A stretch of DNA of 64,000 nt, from assembly GCA_027946365.1 (NCBI GenBank), contig JAPEUQ010000020.1, positions 372,001 to 436,000 on the forward strand. The letters run 5' to 3'. The DNA comes from Kalmusia sp. IMI 367209 (lineage: Eukaryota > Ascomycota > Dothideomycetes > Pleosporales > Didymosphaeriaceae). Both the position numbers and the translations under genes were made by a program. The notes beneath the pieces are model-generated. The model saw nothing but the letters and a program-made list of their open reading frames with translations, did not search any database and was not told the origin of the DNA. Of the stretch, positions 23,455-35,946 are shown one piece after another (the first letter of the stretch is position 1; each line of letters starts with the position of its first letter).

Positions 23455-24358
23455 TTAAACCTCCAACATGTCTTTCAAGGCGTTTTCAGACGCTCTCAGC
23501 CAGCGCCCTCTCTCCTCAAGTTCGTCACCAAGGCCGCCGCCATCTTCCCTCCGTCGTCTGGCCTCCTTCGCAGCCGCGACCGTGCCGTGCTTCTGGGTTT
23601 CGAGTGGCTTAAGCTCGCGTTCCAGCTTCTCCAATTCGCGCGCACGGTTGGGTAAGGACGACTGAAGCTGCGAGAGTTGAGCGTTGAGTGCGGCAAGATC
23701 GGCCTCGCGTTGCTGAAGCAGGCGAACCGTGTCTGGCAACGGAAGCGCGAGCTCTGGATTATCAGAATGCGAAATTTGTTCCCTCTTGAGGCCCTCGATT
23801 CTTGCTTCCAAGCCTTCGATTTCCAACGGTAGTGATGCCAGATGCTGTGTCTTCAACTGCACGCCCTCGTATCGCAGTGCCAGTTCTCGCCCTTTCGATT
23901 CGAGTTGTTGAAGTATCTCTGCAACCTCCAATTTCCGTTCCTGCAGGCTCGATTTCAGGGCCAGAATCTCCTTTTCTTTCGCTTCGTTGTCGGTGGCTTC
24001 GACTAGACGCGGTGGGTTGTCGGTGATCCCGCGGAGGAACTTCTCTTTCGTGACTTGCTCGACATAGCTAAAGCGCAGCTTGCCGAAGAGTTCCTAAGAC
24101 CGTTGGATTGCCAGCCATGTACTTTTGAGCAGGGCCACGCACCTTGTAATGTAGAAGATCTGCCTGCAAAGCTGCAGGGTGCGTGTCGGCATTTTGTTCG
24201 CTGTCGTCGGAGACTGCGGAGCTGCGCTTCTGCGCGCTTTGGGGGAGGTCTTTCGGTGAGAGGGTCTCTGCGATGTGGAGGATTTTGAGGCTTGGTGATT
24301 GCTGCAGCTGCTCGAGAGCAGCGGCATGAGAGGGTATTTGTTGTTCGCGTGCCATCAC
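23455..24358 (-). CDS. SOS7: Kinetochore protein Sos7
   Basis: Exons 24358-24143 and 24093-23455, with a 49-nt intron (GTGCGT...CTTAG), give 284 aa, or 283 from the second Met. The junction forms LLHYK-ELFGKLRFSYVEQVTKEKFLR, the conserved block of fungal Sos7-like proteins. The rest is almost entirely coiled coil: a Glu/Leu/Lys-rich helix through residues about 115-280 with LERELKPLETQKHGT near the end. Sos7 acts at the kinetochore with the Mis12/Spc7 network in chromosome segregation. The gene is divergent from the RS-rich gene at 24531, and the two share a 172-bp promoter. The assignment rests on the LRFSYVEQVTKEKFLR motif and overall layout. Confidence 0.87.
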
Positions 24359-24530
24359 GTACGGTTCATGGTGGGGTCTCTGTCTGGATTGTTTGTTTGG
24401 GACGCGCTTAGGCTGTCAGCGGCCTTAGCGCCAACCCTAACCTGGAGCCTGGGCCATACGCTGCATGTCGTCTTTACGCAAATCGGCCGTGCTCGTGCTT
24501 CAGCTGTTGCCGACAGCTTCCCACCCCACT

Positions 24531-25838
24531 ATGGACGCCGATAAGCTTTTTGACGACGATTATGTTGCGCGCCTACTCAAGAAGGATGCAATAGATGCAT
24601 CGAAGAAATATGACATGGTGGGCTTAGATGCTTTCACTAAGAAGAGGTGCGTCGCGATGTCTCGGTTGCGGTCTTGAACGTATAGCTCCTCAGAGACACT
24701 TGGAATGTAGTTGACATGTTTTAGACTGAGACCAGAGGCCCCGAAACCAGACACTAGCTTCCTGCGACACATCATCCGCCAAACCGATCGCCACAATGCG
24801 GCGCTGCGAGCCAAGGAGACAAAAGACTCGCGCGCACGCCTGCGAGAGATGGACACAGGACCAGGACATGAAAGTGCACATGATCGGACTAGCAGGCACC
24901 GAAATAGCGACGCTGGCAGGCTCACGCCTCCATTGGTGAGCTATGATGCAGGTGATCGTGAGCGGACAGGGCGTGACCGCAGGAGCAGTGATGAGAAACG
25001 CGACAGCCGACGCCGGAAGCAATCAGGGCATCAAGAAGATGCGCGAGCCTCGAGGTCAAGGCGGGAAACATCAAGGGATAGGGATAGGGACAGAGGGCAG
25101 CGGAAGAGGAAACATGCTGACAGTGAGGAGGCAGATCGGTCACCGCGAAAGTCGATGCGCTCACACCGTCGACGCCGCGCCGAACGCCATGGATACAGTA
25201 GTGAAGAAGAAGAACGCTCACGGCGCAAAGAGCATTCTAGTAGGAGACACAGAAGGCGGCGATCCGCGACAGGGTCGGAGTCTCGCTCACGCTCTTCGTC
25301 GCCCTTTCGGAGCAGACATCACAAATCCTCAAAGCGCTATGATAGGTCTCGCTCTCCCAGACGAACGTCTAGAAGCCCCGATGCTGCAAGCAACTCACGA
25401 GTCTCGAAGAGACACGCTCGCCCCGCCGATGACGACTCCGATCCGCTCGAGGCAATTGTAGGCCCTCTCCCACCACCAAAACAGCCAGCTGTGCGCTCTC
25501 GCGGCCGAGGCGCTCATAGAAACACTGAGGTAGACATGGATGCGCGATTTGCTTCATCGTATGATCCGACCATGGATGTTCAGGTGGATTCGGACAATGC
25601 AGACGAATGGGGTGATGCCCTTGAAGCATTCAGAGATCGCCAGCGATGGAAGCAGCAAGGAGCCGAGAGGCTCAAGGCGGCTGGCTTCAGCGACGAGCAA
25701 GTCAAAAAGTGGGAACAGGGCGATGAGAAAACCGAGGAGGACGTCAGATGGGCGGCGCGGGGCCAGGCGAGGGAATGGGACAGAGGGAAAGTGGTCGACG
25801 TGGATGGGGACATTGCGTTCAAGGCTGCTTGGGGATGA
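24531..25838 (+). CDS. Arg/Ser-rich nuclear protein (annotated in fungi as pre-mRNA-splicing factor 38B-like; NKAPD1-like N-terminus)
   Basis: Exons 24531-24646 and 24725-25838 (intron 78 nt, GTGCGT...TTTTAG) give 409 aa. The conserved N-terminus is MDADKLFDDDYVARLLKKDA followed by APKPDTSFLRHIIRQTDRHN and ALRAKE, a block I recall from fungal proteins named splicing factor 38B-like. The middle (residues about 80-270) is a low-complexity Arg/Ser/Asp domain with RDRDRDRG, RRHRRRR and SRSRSSSPF, typical of splicing-speckle proteins. The C-terminus is acidic and helical (EWGDALEAFRDRQRWKQQGA). A role in pre-mRNA processing is inferred from composition. The intron and start are well supported. Confidence 0.8.
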
Positions 25839-26661
25839 GCGGCACCGCGCTTTTCTATTCAGGTCGCATCAGAGAATTGTATACAGTCTAGGAGTGTTGG
25901 ATACAGTCCAGGAGTTTCGATTCAATGAATAAGAATTGGATACAGTCTAGGAGAGTGGGATGCAGCCAAAAGACACAAGTTTGAACATGTCCATTTTTTT
26001 TTGCTGTATTATAGGGTAACTCAGCTCGCAAAGCGCCTTCGAACTATTACCCTTACTTTGGTTGACTTTACAATGTCGCGCTCGTGTGGTTTCTTGGCAG
26101 TGGCATGGGCTGACGTGGACGCGCTAGCTGATTGGCAGACGCTACGTGTACACCGCCACTGCGCCTTATCGATGGTTGCCCGGTTAGTGGGGTAAACAAC
26201 AGGGCCACAGCTCTGGGCTACTAGTGCCTGGTTCAGCCCAGCACTGCAACTGCACCACGACGTACATGACTGCATCCCTCAGAGCCGCTTCGCACATTCA
26301 CGGTCGCTTTAGAGCCCTCTCCATCGGCATCGAACGAGATTCTGATCTTACCGACAGCGTCCTACCGAGCTGTCCGCAGCCGGGCACGCTCTGGTTGGGC
26401 CAGCGCACGACTCAACTTTGCCAGCAGTCTTCGAGCCTCACTATTGCTACGCCTGCCGACACATCTCGGCTCGTTCATTCTTCGCACACATCACCTCAAT
26501 CGCCTACGGCTCTCCTTCACTGATCCCGCCTCTCATCGCGAGCGCAGTCAAATCGAACGAAGACAGACGGTGTCCAACTGCTTGAGGTCAGGTGGTCATC
26601 GCAAATACTGCAGACCGACGGAGCTTGCACAATCCGAATTAGGACCACCCACTCCATCAGT
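25839..26661. other. Intergenic region with short direct repeats
   Basis: About 0.8 kb. A TGGATACAGTC.AGGAG-like element occurs about three times between 25878 and 25960, just past the stop codon of the RS-rich gene. The rest is presumably the promoter and 5' UTR of the b561 gene. Confidence 0.5.
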
Positions 26662-29056
26662 ATGTCTGGGTTATCTGCACCGGGGAGCGGAGCCTACTCC
26701 TCCAACACCATGTATGTGGGTGATGGGACCTGGGACTCGCAGAGGAATACGTTTTTGCTCCCTAATTTGCAAGGCTTGAATCTTGCCACAACGCAATACA
26801 ATGGTATGGTTTCTACATCGTGCGACAATGACCACTTGAATTGACGCTGTAGGCATGGGTAATCGCTTCCGAAACATGAGCGGCTACAGAGGTCTCATCC
26901 AAGCCCATGGCATTCTAGCAGCCATTACGTTCCTTTTCGTCGTCCCAGCTGCAATATTCCTCGCTCGTTTCTACCACCGAAATCCACGCATGGCCCTACG
27001 TTTTCACATATGGCTGCAAATAGCCACCGTCTTCTTATCGACCGCACTCTTCATACTTGGCTTTCAGGCAGTGGGTTTGAAAAGAGCTCTCACCAATCCG
27101 CACCACGGTATCGGCGTCGCCCTCTACACCCTCATTCTAGCCCAAGCATTCGGGGGATGCATCATTCACCGACGAGAGAAGGGTAAAGAGCGATACAAGA
27201 TACCTCTGAAGCTCATGGTAGGTCCACACGTATAATTATTCACACGCGCTGACAGACTACAGCTCCATCAATGGCTTGGGAGACTGATCGCGCTTTTGGG
27301 CATCGTACAAGTTGCTCTGGGTCTCACACTCTATGGATCGCCTAAAGTACTCTTCATTATGTACGCGATCTGGGCGTTCATCCTCCTAGCTGCATGGTTC
27401 GTTCTTTCCTACCTGAATCAGCCCGAGATGGGCTTTGATGACCGAGGCACATACATCACGGAGACCACAATGAGCAGCGGCCGCAGAAGCCATCGCGGCC
27501 ACGGCATTGGGGCGCTGGCGACCGCTGGAGCTGCAGGTGCAGGCTTAGCTGCCTTGAGGAAACGGTCCCGCAGCCGAAGCCGCAGAAGGCCGAGCGGAGG
27601 GAGGACGGAGGTGCTCAGCTCGCATCCTAGTTCGCATCCTTCAGAGTCATACATGGATGATAAGTACACAGATGTTGGGCGGAACAGGCGTACTTGGCGA
27701 GATCGGTTGCTGGGTGCTGGGGCAGCGGCTGGCGGCATCTTTGCGATCAAATCCCTCTTTAATCGTCAGAAGCGTGCCCCGACTGAGACGTCAAGCGATA
27801 TTAGCTACGGTCGGCCCATAGGTCAGTCTGAGGTTACGCAGACCGACTTGAGTCGACTTGAAGAAGGAAGGGCTCCAGCCTCACCAGGTCGCGACCACTG
27901 GCGTCGAGTAGAGGAAAGAGAGGCTGCCCAGGCAGCAGCCATGGGCGCGAGCCCTTTACGCCAAGGCCACCGACCCACGCGAAGCGGCGCCTCGATTGAT
28001 TCGTTTGACAGTCGGACAAGTTTCAACGATGATCACGCCAGGCCAAAAGAATCACACAGTCTTCGTGATGGGATAGCTGCACTTGGATTTGCAGGCTTTC
28101 TCAAACATCAATGGAACAAAAGGAGGAACAAGAAAGAAGATGAGCATGTCGCTGCGATGAGCCAGCAAGACATGGAAGAAGAGCGTATAGCTCGAGCTAA
28201 CAGTCAGCGGAAGAAGTATACTGGGGATGGATTACCACCTAGACGGAACCGACCACCGTCCACTATAATCTCGGAAAGTGACATATCAGGCACGACTCCT
28301 GGGCTGCCGCGTTCCGACATACCTCCTCCAAGAAGCACAACAAACCTGACACACGCTGAGACAGCTACAGTGCCATCAGCTACTCCAGTTCCACCAATCA
28401 CAGACCCTCACGGCGTTTTGTCCGACTCCGGTTCGGAAGCATACATTTCTGCCGGCGGCCGCTCCCATCGGCGACACCGCGCCGAAGGCAGCGGAGGTCT
28501 CGCTGTGGGAGCGACCGGTTCCCCGAGTCGGAGAGACACCAGCCAGCGCCGAGGCAGCCGCGATGGCAGCGTCAACTCTCCTCCTGTATCTGTCAAAGTC
28601 AAAATGCACAATGATGGACGCCATGTGACTCTGAGAAGGCTCAACGAGGCAGAAGCAGCTGCGGAGCGTGAGGCCCGGAAACGAGATCGTCAGAGAAGAA
28701 ACCGAGATGGCAGCATGAGTTCGCTTAGTAACTTGGAGAATAACGAACGCTGGCGGCGTACAGCTGCCAAGGAAGCTGCGCAAGAACAGGAAGCGGCACA
28801 GCCAACGGCACCGATACCGATGCCCGAGCCAGTGATACCTTCTGTCGGGACTGCACCAGGCCAGCAAATCCCCCTTCCTCCTCCGCCCCCCATCCCAGGG
28901 GCAGGCGGGAGCACTTTGAGCAGCCCACCTGGTACGCATGCATACGGCACGGAAACGGATGTGAGCAACTACGATTCGAATCGGAGGCGGCGGAGGGCGG
29001 AACGGGCCCAGGCGAAGCAAGCGAGAATGGGCGGGAGTCGCGTTGAGTTCTCATAA
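26662..29056 (+). CDS. Cytochrome b561-domain membrane protein with long disordered tail
   Basis: Exons 26662-26803, 26853-27217 and 27263-29056 give 766 aa. The N-terminus MSGLSAPGSGAYSSNTMYVG is followed by five predicted membrane helices (about residues 62-225). Four candidate heme ligands are H66 (QAHGILA), H99 (RFHIWLQ), H131/H132 (NPHHGIG) and H171 (LHQWLGR), the usual b561 spacing. Such proteins transfer electrons across membranes, for example from ascorbate or to ferric iron, but this one lacks a DOMON or ferric reductase partner domain. Residues about 250-766 are cytosolic and low-complexity: RS-rich, Pro-rich (PLPPPPPIPGAG) and Arg/Glu-rich, with two short glycine/alanine hydrophobic patches (GIGALATAGAAGAGLAAL and RLLGAGAAAGGIFAI). 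A protein with this layout is, from memory, widespread in moulds but not characterised. Confidence 0.87.
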
Positions 29057-30627
29057 CGACCGTAACGACCGTAACGAACGGTGGGCATAATGACTCTAAT
29101 GGTGTTTGCATTTGCAGGTCGTTTGACGTGAGGGTGATGCTTGTTTTGGAAAAAAGACCCAGATAACACAGGGTCGATGGCACCGTCGATAATGACGAAG
29201 CGACCATACCGCGTAGATATTTCTGTTCAGACTGAGTGTATATGTATCAATGTTATCCTTGCTTGAACAGGCAAGAGCTAGTATGCTTGTGTTCTCCGAT
29301 TTACGATTTGATCTTGGCAACAGTAGACTTAATGGGTCACCGCGATCGCGTCTCGCCATGTGTCCGTCCTGCGGTCAGGGCATCTTCAACACGTTACCCT
29401 CCCTCGCGCGCCTGGCGCTGTGTGCACCATTTCGGTCCTTGGCCCGCGACTGTCGCGTGCGCCGAATGTAATCGAGACCCCGCCAGTGCCTCCGATGGGT
29501 GTCTTTATTTGCTGGACCAGGGCCCAAATGGTCTGCTATTCGCGCGATCGGCTTCACGGCGAACCACCAAGGCGGCCGACGAATCCGCAGACGGGCCTTT
29601 CGTCGAGGTTATAAACATGGCTGCTCCTCGCCTTGTCCTGCGGTGGACTCGCTCCTCCGGAACCGCCAGCGACCTCACGGCTTCGGATAGCCACTCCCAC
29701 GGTCATTTTACGCCTTGCCAATATGGCGCACAGCGCATCCGGTCCATCACTGACGAGTTTGGCACACGCAGACACTTCCGTAGCAGCCAACTGCCACAGC
29801 CCGCTGCCGGGCGCTCGAGCCTGAGAACCGCGCTGCGATGACGCCAACGATATGCGAGAACGGAACCGCCCTGAGAATCGGCAATAGATCCAGCGGACGT
29901 CGGTGCCCTTGCTGGTCTGTGCCGCGAAATTTGACATGGTCTCCTCTGCGCACCATGGAGGCGACCGTTTCGACTTGTCCCAGCTGCCAGCTTGCCTCGA
30001 CGGCAGACCTACCCCATCCGACCTACACCACACCACTTTACCTTCCTCTTCTGCAGGAGCTCACTAGCTCACCGATGCTCGGATGATTGTCGGCTAGTGT
30101 TCTCCTAGTCTTCCGCAGCGCTGGCGCCGCTTCATCGTCGACGCCAGCATCGTGGTTTTTTTCCTTCCCAGATAGCGAGCGGCTCCTCGACCGAACCCTT
30201 CCGACGACATGCGTAGCTGCATTGGCAGCTAACCGCCAGGACGGGCGCCTGAAGACGTCCGGCGCACGTTCAACTAATCCAGCTAAGGGTCCAGCCTACT
30301 TCCCTGCTCATGTTCTTTGGGTCCTGTAAATCAGGGGTGCTGGCTGCTTCTCCACAAAGTTTCATTGGGCTCTGCTCGCAACCGGCCCCATCCTGGCAAG
30401 GCTACTAGTACAGGTCTAATGCGGCTGTGAGCCAAGCCTCTACGTTGACGGGTTAGCCAGTTGTGAGTGGGCGTCCTTCTCCAGCAGAATGGCACAAAGC
30501 ATGCAAAAACGTCTACCGACCCTACGCGCAGCATGCCCAAAAATCTTTGCAATCTTCAACCTCGCGTGGAGACCCGTTTCTACAAGAGGGGCATGTCTGC
30601 TTCCCTCCGCCTGCCAGCTATCTCATA
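29057..30627. other. Intergenic region
   Basis: About 1.6 kb between the b561 gene and the Zn2Cys6 gene. No gene is supported. A long upstream region is usual for regulatory genes in moulds. Confidence 0.5.
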
Positions 30628-33061
30628 ATGTCCACGGCTACCACGTCAGCTCCCGTCAAAAGAGCTTGCGATAGGTGCGTTTTCGGTACTCTTTCTTTCA
30701 TTGAGGTCGCCTTCACTCATGCGTTGTCCACAGCTGCCACCGACGCAAAGTAAAATGCATTGGCGAAGGTACTAACCCATGCAAGAATTGCGTTTCTGCG
30801 GGACTTGCATGCACATACAACGCCATTCCGCAGAAGAAGGGCCCAAAGGGAAGTCGCGCCAAGGTTCTTTCCGAGCTTCGTGAAACCCAGCGGAATGCCC
30901 AACTTGCAGCAGGCCTCGCTCATGACCTGGGCTTCGACGGCCGCGCTCTCCCCACCACGTTTGCGCGGACTCCCGGACTGCTACCTCCGGGACTCGTCGA
31001 GAGCTGTCTCGATTTCTTCTTCGCCAATGTCTACCCTTCGCAGCCTATTCTCCACCAGCAGCGCGCGCAAGAGACCATAATGAGCATCGAGCACTCGACC
31101 GAGGCGTACTGCATGGTCGTTGCTCTATGCGCCTATGTCATGATCCAGGCGAACATGACCGTCTCCCCCAACCTGCTCCCGCGCCCGGAAATGGCACAGC
31201 TTTCCAATGTCGGCATTGGGCACGTACTCCTAGAGGAGGCGGTGCGGGTGCGCAAGGGCTATGACTACCTCGAAACCCCGACCCATCTATCGCTGTTAAC
31301 ATCATGGCTCTTTCATGGCTCGTATCTCGGATTGGGTAGGGATAATACGGCTTGGTCATACCTCCGGGAAGCCACTACGCAAGCGCACCTGCTCGGTCTC
31401 CACGAGGCGGAAACCCACAAGAGTGACCCGCTCGACATCTCCCGTAAACGTGTACTATACTGGCTCCTCTTCATTGCTGAAAGGTATCTTTCCAACGCAT
31501 GCGATAGACGTGCAGCCGACTAATTCCGATGCAGAACGCACGCCCTTCATAAACATCGTCCGATTTCACTTTACCCCACCATACCTCCGCCATCGTTAGA
31601 CGAACCTCCCTCGGATCGACCGATAGCAAGTGGCCTAGAACTTCTGACAAATCTATACAAGTCCGTCGACGACACCTTCATACTCTTGTGGAATAAGAAT
31701 CAAACGCAGTGCAACCCCTCGTGGATTGGGCGACTCCACAATCAGCTCACGGAGGCACTTCCAGCGTATTTTGATTGTATGGAAACCCAGGCAGTTGATC
31801 TGCGCATTTCGCAGCAGTGGCTACGAACTATGCTGTGGCAATTATCTGTTAGCCAAGGTCTCGTCGGCATGGTAGCCGCGGACAGCACCATGACCTTCAA
31901 GTACCCTATCGAAATTTCCCGCGACCTTCTTTCAATGACACATCAATTTTCGCAGCATGCAATGGAAGTCCATGGCATGGGTTTGGTGAGTTTTGGTAGA
32001 TTTTCGCAACTTCATCCGCCCCATCACCCATTTTCTCAACTCTACGATAATTGCTATCCTACGAGGTTCAAACCCCTGTTACATATACCGCTCGCTTGCG
32101 GCCCAGAGGCAGGCCTTGTTGTCGCGGCCTAGGCCTCGATCTTGCGCGGATCCCTGCATACCACCCGAAGGCTGCATGTCATCCTTCTCTTGGCATTGTT
32201 CTTTTTCATAGCTGGACTGTTAAACTGACGCAACTGCAGGTCGAAAAACTATTCGATATAGCCTGTTGCTTGGCTGACGTTGTTGCTTGCATTCCGTTTT
32301 CCCCGGATACATTCGCGTTGGGGCCTCGCGATTATGTCTCCCGCTTCCTTACACTGTTCTCCGCCCTCCGCGGAGGCCAGACCCGTTACCTTCCCCTCCT
32401 GCTTGCCAAGGTTTCTGATGTGTTACCTAATTTTCCGCTTCCTCGATCGCTCAATATTCCACAGGGTATACCCTCTTCAGCAATTGGTTCGACTTCCAGC
32501 CCCCTGGGGTCGATCTCGTCGAATGTCAATGACGATATTTCTGGATTATCTACCATCACGTCACCTTCCTATCCTTCGACAGATTTGATAAGACAGCTCG
32601 CGGCACAGACTGGTGCCCAGCTGCCCTTCAACACTCAACAATCGCTGCTGCAAGCGCCCTCTTCGCGAGTTGAAGATCTTTCTCTCTATGACACTTCGGC
32701 ACCGCACAGCACCCATTCATCGGGGTCCGCACCTCCGAGCCAGTCCGGGACCCCCGGGCCTTACGAGTCTACGATTCACCCACGTCCACAACTCGCAGGG
32801 CAAGGGCATGGCCACGCGCAACCTCAGATGCAGCCGCCGCATTCGCAGCACGGCCACATACAAGGCCATCAGCTTGGGATGAACACTTCAGCATATGACC
32901 CAAGATTCGGTATGCAAGGCTTCGACCCGTCGATGGTTTTTAAACAAGACGACACCGACGGCACAGGTCATTTGCCTAGCCAAGGCACACTCTACAATCC
33001 GACGGCAAACAGAGACGGCTTGAACCATGGAAGGAGTCACGGCGGTGGATATGCAGGCTGA
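30628..33061 (+). CDS. Zn(II)2Cys6 transcription factor with fungal-specific TF domain (AmyR-like zinc cluster)
   Basis: Exons 30628-30674, 30734-31483, 31535-31985 and 32240-33061 give 689 aa. The first splice rebuilds a complete zinc cluster, RACDSCHRRKVKC-IGEGTNPCKNC-VSAGLAC, with six Cys in residues 14-42. It is followed by the basic linker PQKKGPKGSRAKVLSELRET, shared with AmyR-type sugar regulators. The middle homology (fungal_trans) region spans about 90-470, with SCLDFFFANVYPSQPILH and LDISRKRVLYWLLFIAERTH. The tail is Gln/His/Pro-rich (HSQHGHIQGHQ) and probably an activation domain. The family acts in the nucleus, often on carbohydrate-use genes. The exact target is unknown. Intron 3 is 254 nt, unusually long here, but both ends join conserved sequence (HGMGL-VEKLFDIA). 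Confidence 0.92.
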
Positions 33062-33965
33062 GACTGGCCATCCCCAAGCCTTCACTCAGCCTGATCAGTT
33101 CTTCAAGATACCACTGTTGCGACCAACACCTTGAAAGGCTTCCTGTCCGATATATGCAGATCTCGAGTGGTATTGCTTCAAGCTGGAAAAGCAGGGTGAT
33201 GTGTACAAGATTCCCATATCCGCCGCGGGTGGCGCATCTCAGCCTACGACAAAAGCAACTCCATAAGTAGAGAGACTTCTTGGCTTTGTGCACACCGCGG
33301 AGTCGGACATGCTGGACCAAAAAGCAAAGTCGACGATGCCGACACTGGTCGAGACGGGCTGCTCATGCCTCTACCCTTCTAGGCACGTTTCGATTACCCA
33401 GGGGTGGGTTGAGCAGGAAAAAAACATATCGTCACAATATCAGCTGGGGGATTGCGTCGAGCGCTGATAGGCAGGTTGGGTTGTACAGGACACAATCTAG
33501 GCCCGTCAGGCTGAGCCACTACTCGTCACCCTTGACACGATGTAGTCATGGACTTTTTCACACCAGGGTTGACCATGGATCTCTTTCCATGGGGTAACGA
33601 TCCTAGCCGCCGTGCCGAAAATCCGATCAAAGCACGCAACAGCACACGTGGCGCACACTCGCCCAGGTCTCAATGCACATACAGTCTCAGGTCAAACGTT
33701 TGGGGGTTGTATTGCTTATGTGTGTGTGTGTATCCAGGGACACCTACTACCAACCTGCAATGAGTTTCTCCCACTTTTAGATCTAGTACAGTGAAATTCG
33801 TGGGCGTTCTGCGTCCATCCATACCGTTAGCTCAATTCAATTCCGCCCGAAAAACTCCACTTCATCCTTCCTTCCGTCTTTACGTCCATTCATCATCACC
33901 CCGTCGCATCGCATTCTCCAAAGGCCATCGTCGCGTATGCTAACATGCCTAGCTAGCTAGCCCCA
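33062..33965. other. Intergenic region between convergent genes
   Basis: About 0.9 kb of 3' flanks. No gene was recognised. A short GT run (TGTGTGTGTGT) lies near 33720. Confidence 0.5.
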
Positions 33966-35405
33966 TCACTCGCCTTGCGCCGTGAACCGCCTTGCGTCCT
34001 GGCTCGCCGATCCTCGCAGCCACTTTGTATACTGCGACACGCGGTGCGCTCTCACCTCCATGCTGTGCGCATGCCACGCTGAGTTGACAGATGAGTGCGT
34101 GCTTGCAGACTGTGCGTCAGAAGATGATCCACCGCGGCTTGCGAGCGTGCGTCCTCCCGAGGATGGCTCAGATTCGGATGGAGTAGGCAGTCCGGTGTAC
34201 GATGTCAAGGAGGCTTGTTCACGTCGATTGTGCAGCGCATAGCTGTCTGCCTCGCCGCGGCAACGAGCATCCCGAGATGGTAGCAAAGCCTGCTCTGCAC
34301 GGCGGTCGCCTCGTTGGTGTGCATCGAGCACGCGTCCCGAGCTGTCGTCGCGTCGTTGGGCGTACGTAGCCGTCGATGTCATTCGATGCAGCGCATGCGC
34401 ATGCGCACTCGCACGCGCGTCGTGCAGCGCTCGATGCGCGCCCGCATCCCGACGGAGTCGCTCGTTCCTCTCAGCCTTGCGCCTGGCGGCGTCCCGCTCC
34501 CGCTCCCGCTCCCGCTTCTCCTCGGCAGCGACGAGCCTCATGTTCTTCTTCTTGGTGCGCCACCTCGCAGCCTTGTCGTCGGCCGCCTTCTCCGCCTGGA
34601 ACAGCACGCGGTACTTCTCGTTCAGCCGGCCGCTGATCATGCCCGCGTGCTCGCCGCCGATCCAGAGCAGGCCGGGCAAGTCTGCGCAGATGGCCGGGTC
34701 GTTTAGGAGGGCGCGGAGCTCCTTAGCGTCGCGGTGCGAGAGGGCGCCAGCTTCGAGCTGCGCGACGAGGGCGGCGTGCAGGTGGGTGAAGACGAGGGAG
34801 CGGCGGACGGCGTTGTCGAGGGCGCGCACGAGCGGCGGCTCGTTGATGACGTTCCACTGCTGCAGCAACCAGGACAGGAAGGTCTGGATCGTGTGCTCGG
34901 AGCCCCGGTGGAGCGGGGCGTCGGGCTGGATGAAGCCGTTGGCCAGGCGAAGCGTGAGCGATTCGTGCGTGGCCTTGACCGTCGCGAGGATGGCGTAGTA
35001 CAAGTCCTCGTAGTCCTCGAGCGGGCGCTGGATGGCTGGGATCTGCGTCGTCGTCTTCTTCTTCTTCTTCTCCTTGAGGAAGAGGTCGAGGTCCTCTTTG
35101 GCGCGGTCCAGAGCTTTGTCGTAGTCGTACGCCTGGACGGGCGACGGCAAGGGAAACCCGGCCTCGAGACGCATGTGCATCGTCTTCAGGGATGCGCTGT
35201 AGTAGTCTGTAGAGCGGGGGCCGAGCAGCTTGGTGGAGCCTTGGACGCGGAGGAGCTTCGATGAGATGCCCAGTAGGACGGCTTTGACGGCCATGTCCGG
35301 GTCGACGCCGCGAGTGGCTTCGACTTGTGCCTGCGTGACGGCTGCCGGGAGGCGGGAGTAAAGCGATGCAAGGTTAGGCATGTTGGGCTTCAGATTTGCA
35401 TCCAA
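33966..35405 (-). CDS. Hypothetical charged protein, 479 aa
   Basis: A single-exon frame from the ATG at 35405. I do not recognise the family. The first half (about 1-260) looks globular and helical, with DYEDLYYAILATVKATHESL, FLSWLLQQWNVINEPPLVRA and ALLNDPAICADLPGLLWIGG. A poly-Lys stretch KEKKKKKTTTQ falls near residue 115. Residues about 280-345 are a continuous Arg/Lys/Glu helix (KRERERERDAARRKAERNER) likely to form a coiled coil or bind nucleic acid. The C-terminal quarter is Ser/Arg/His-rich and disordered. The high GC3 over the whole frame supports coding. Its start lies about 860 bp from the end of the aldo-keto reductase gene, which is on the same strand. Confidence 0.7.
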   Translation of the reverse strand: MDANLKPNMPNLASLYSRLPAAVTQAQVEATRGVDPDMAVKAVLLGISSKLLRVQGSTKLLGPRSTDYYSASLKTMHMRLEAGFPLPSPVQAYDYDKALDRAKEDLDLFLKEKKKKKTTTQIPAIQRPLEDYEDLYYAILATVKATHESLTLRLANGFIQPDAPLHRGSEHTIQTFLSWLLQQWNVINEPPLVRALDNAVRRSLVFTHLHAALVAQLEAGALSHRDAKELRALLNDPAICADLPGLLWIGGEHAGMISGRLNEKYRVLFQAEKAADDKAARWRTKKKNMRLVAAEEKRERERERDAARRKAERNERLRRDAGAHRALHDARASAHAHALHRMTSTATYAQRRDDSSGRVLDAHQRGDRRAEQALLPSRDARCRGEADSYALHNRREQASLTSYTGLPTPSESEPSSGGRTLASRGGSSSDAQSASTHSSVNSAWHAHSMEVRAHRVSQYTKWLRGSASQDARRFTAQGE

Positions 35406-35631
35406 AGCTGAGGTGGTATGGTTTGGTCAAGCCTGGCGTCGAATCCGACTTGCTTGCGACAAAGCGACTGGTACAACGGTACCGCAAGTGTCGATAGGGC
35501 GCTCGTATCGTTGGAGAACTTGCTGATCCAAAAGGGCGCAGGTTGGGTAAGACGAGGACAAGAAGCTACGAGTGAGGCTCGAGATGTCAAGCTCCACGAG
35601 AGAGGAGGCTTGCGCCAAGTGGTGAGGGCAG

Positions 35632-35773
35632 TAAGTAAAAGGGCTGGATGAGACATGAGTGATGTGAAAAGTGTAGAGTGAGAGCTGCTTGCGCCATACG
35701 GATGGCCTAGAAAGTAAAGGGGCTGGTTGATACAGAGTGATGTGAAAAGTGAAGAGTGAAAGCTGCTTGCGCG
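35632..35773. repeat. Tandem duplication, ~78-bp unit
   Basis: Copies at about 35632-35695 and 35710-35773 share AAGTAAA.GGGCTGG, GAGTGATGTGAAAAGTG and GTGA.AGCTGCTTGCGC. Traces of a third, partial copy (GAGGCTTGCGCCA) lie just upstream. The repeat sits in the upstream region of the charged hypothetical gene. Confidence 0.8.
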
Positions 35774-35946
35774 CATGCCAGGTATGACGCAGTGAAAAAT
35801 TACGTGGAGAGCATAAAAAAAGGCTCCTCCCAAAACCTTTTCTTTGATTCACAATAGCGCATGTATCAATTGCAATACAAGTGACTTGGCAAGGCTGTCG
35901 AGGATGTCGGATGCAGAATAAGCGTGCGAGGTAAATGGGTGATAAT

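Noticed and set aside
32067..32083. tRNA B-box-like GAGGTTCAAACCCC
   Set aside because: There is no A box and no foldable acceptor or anticodon arm upstream. It lies inside intron 3 of the Zn2Cys6 gene.
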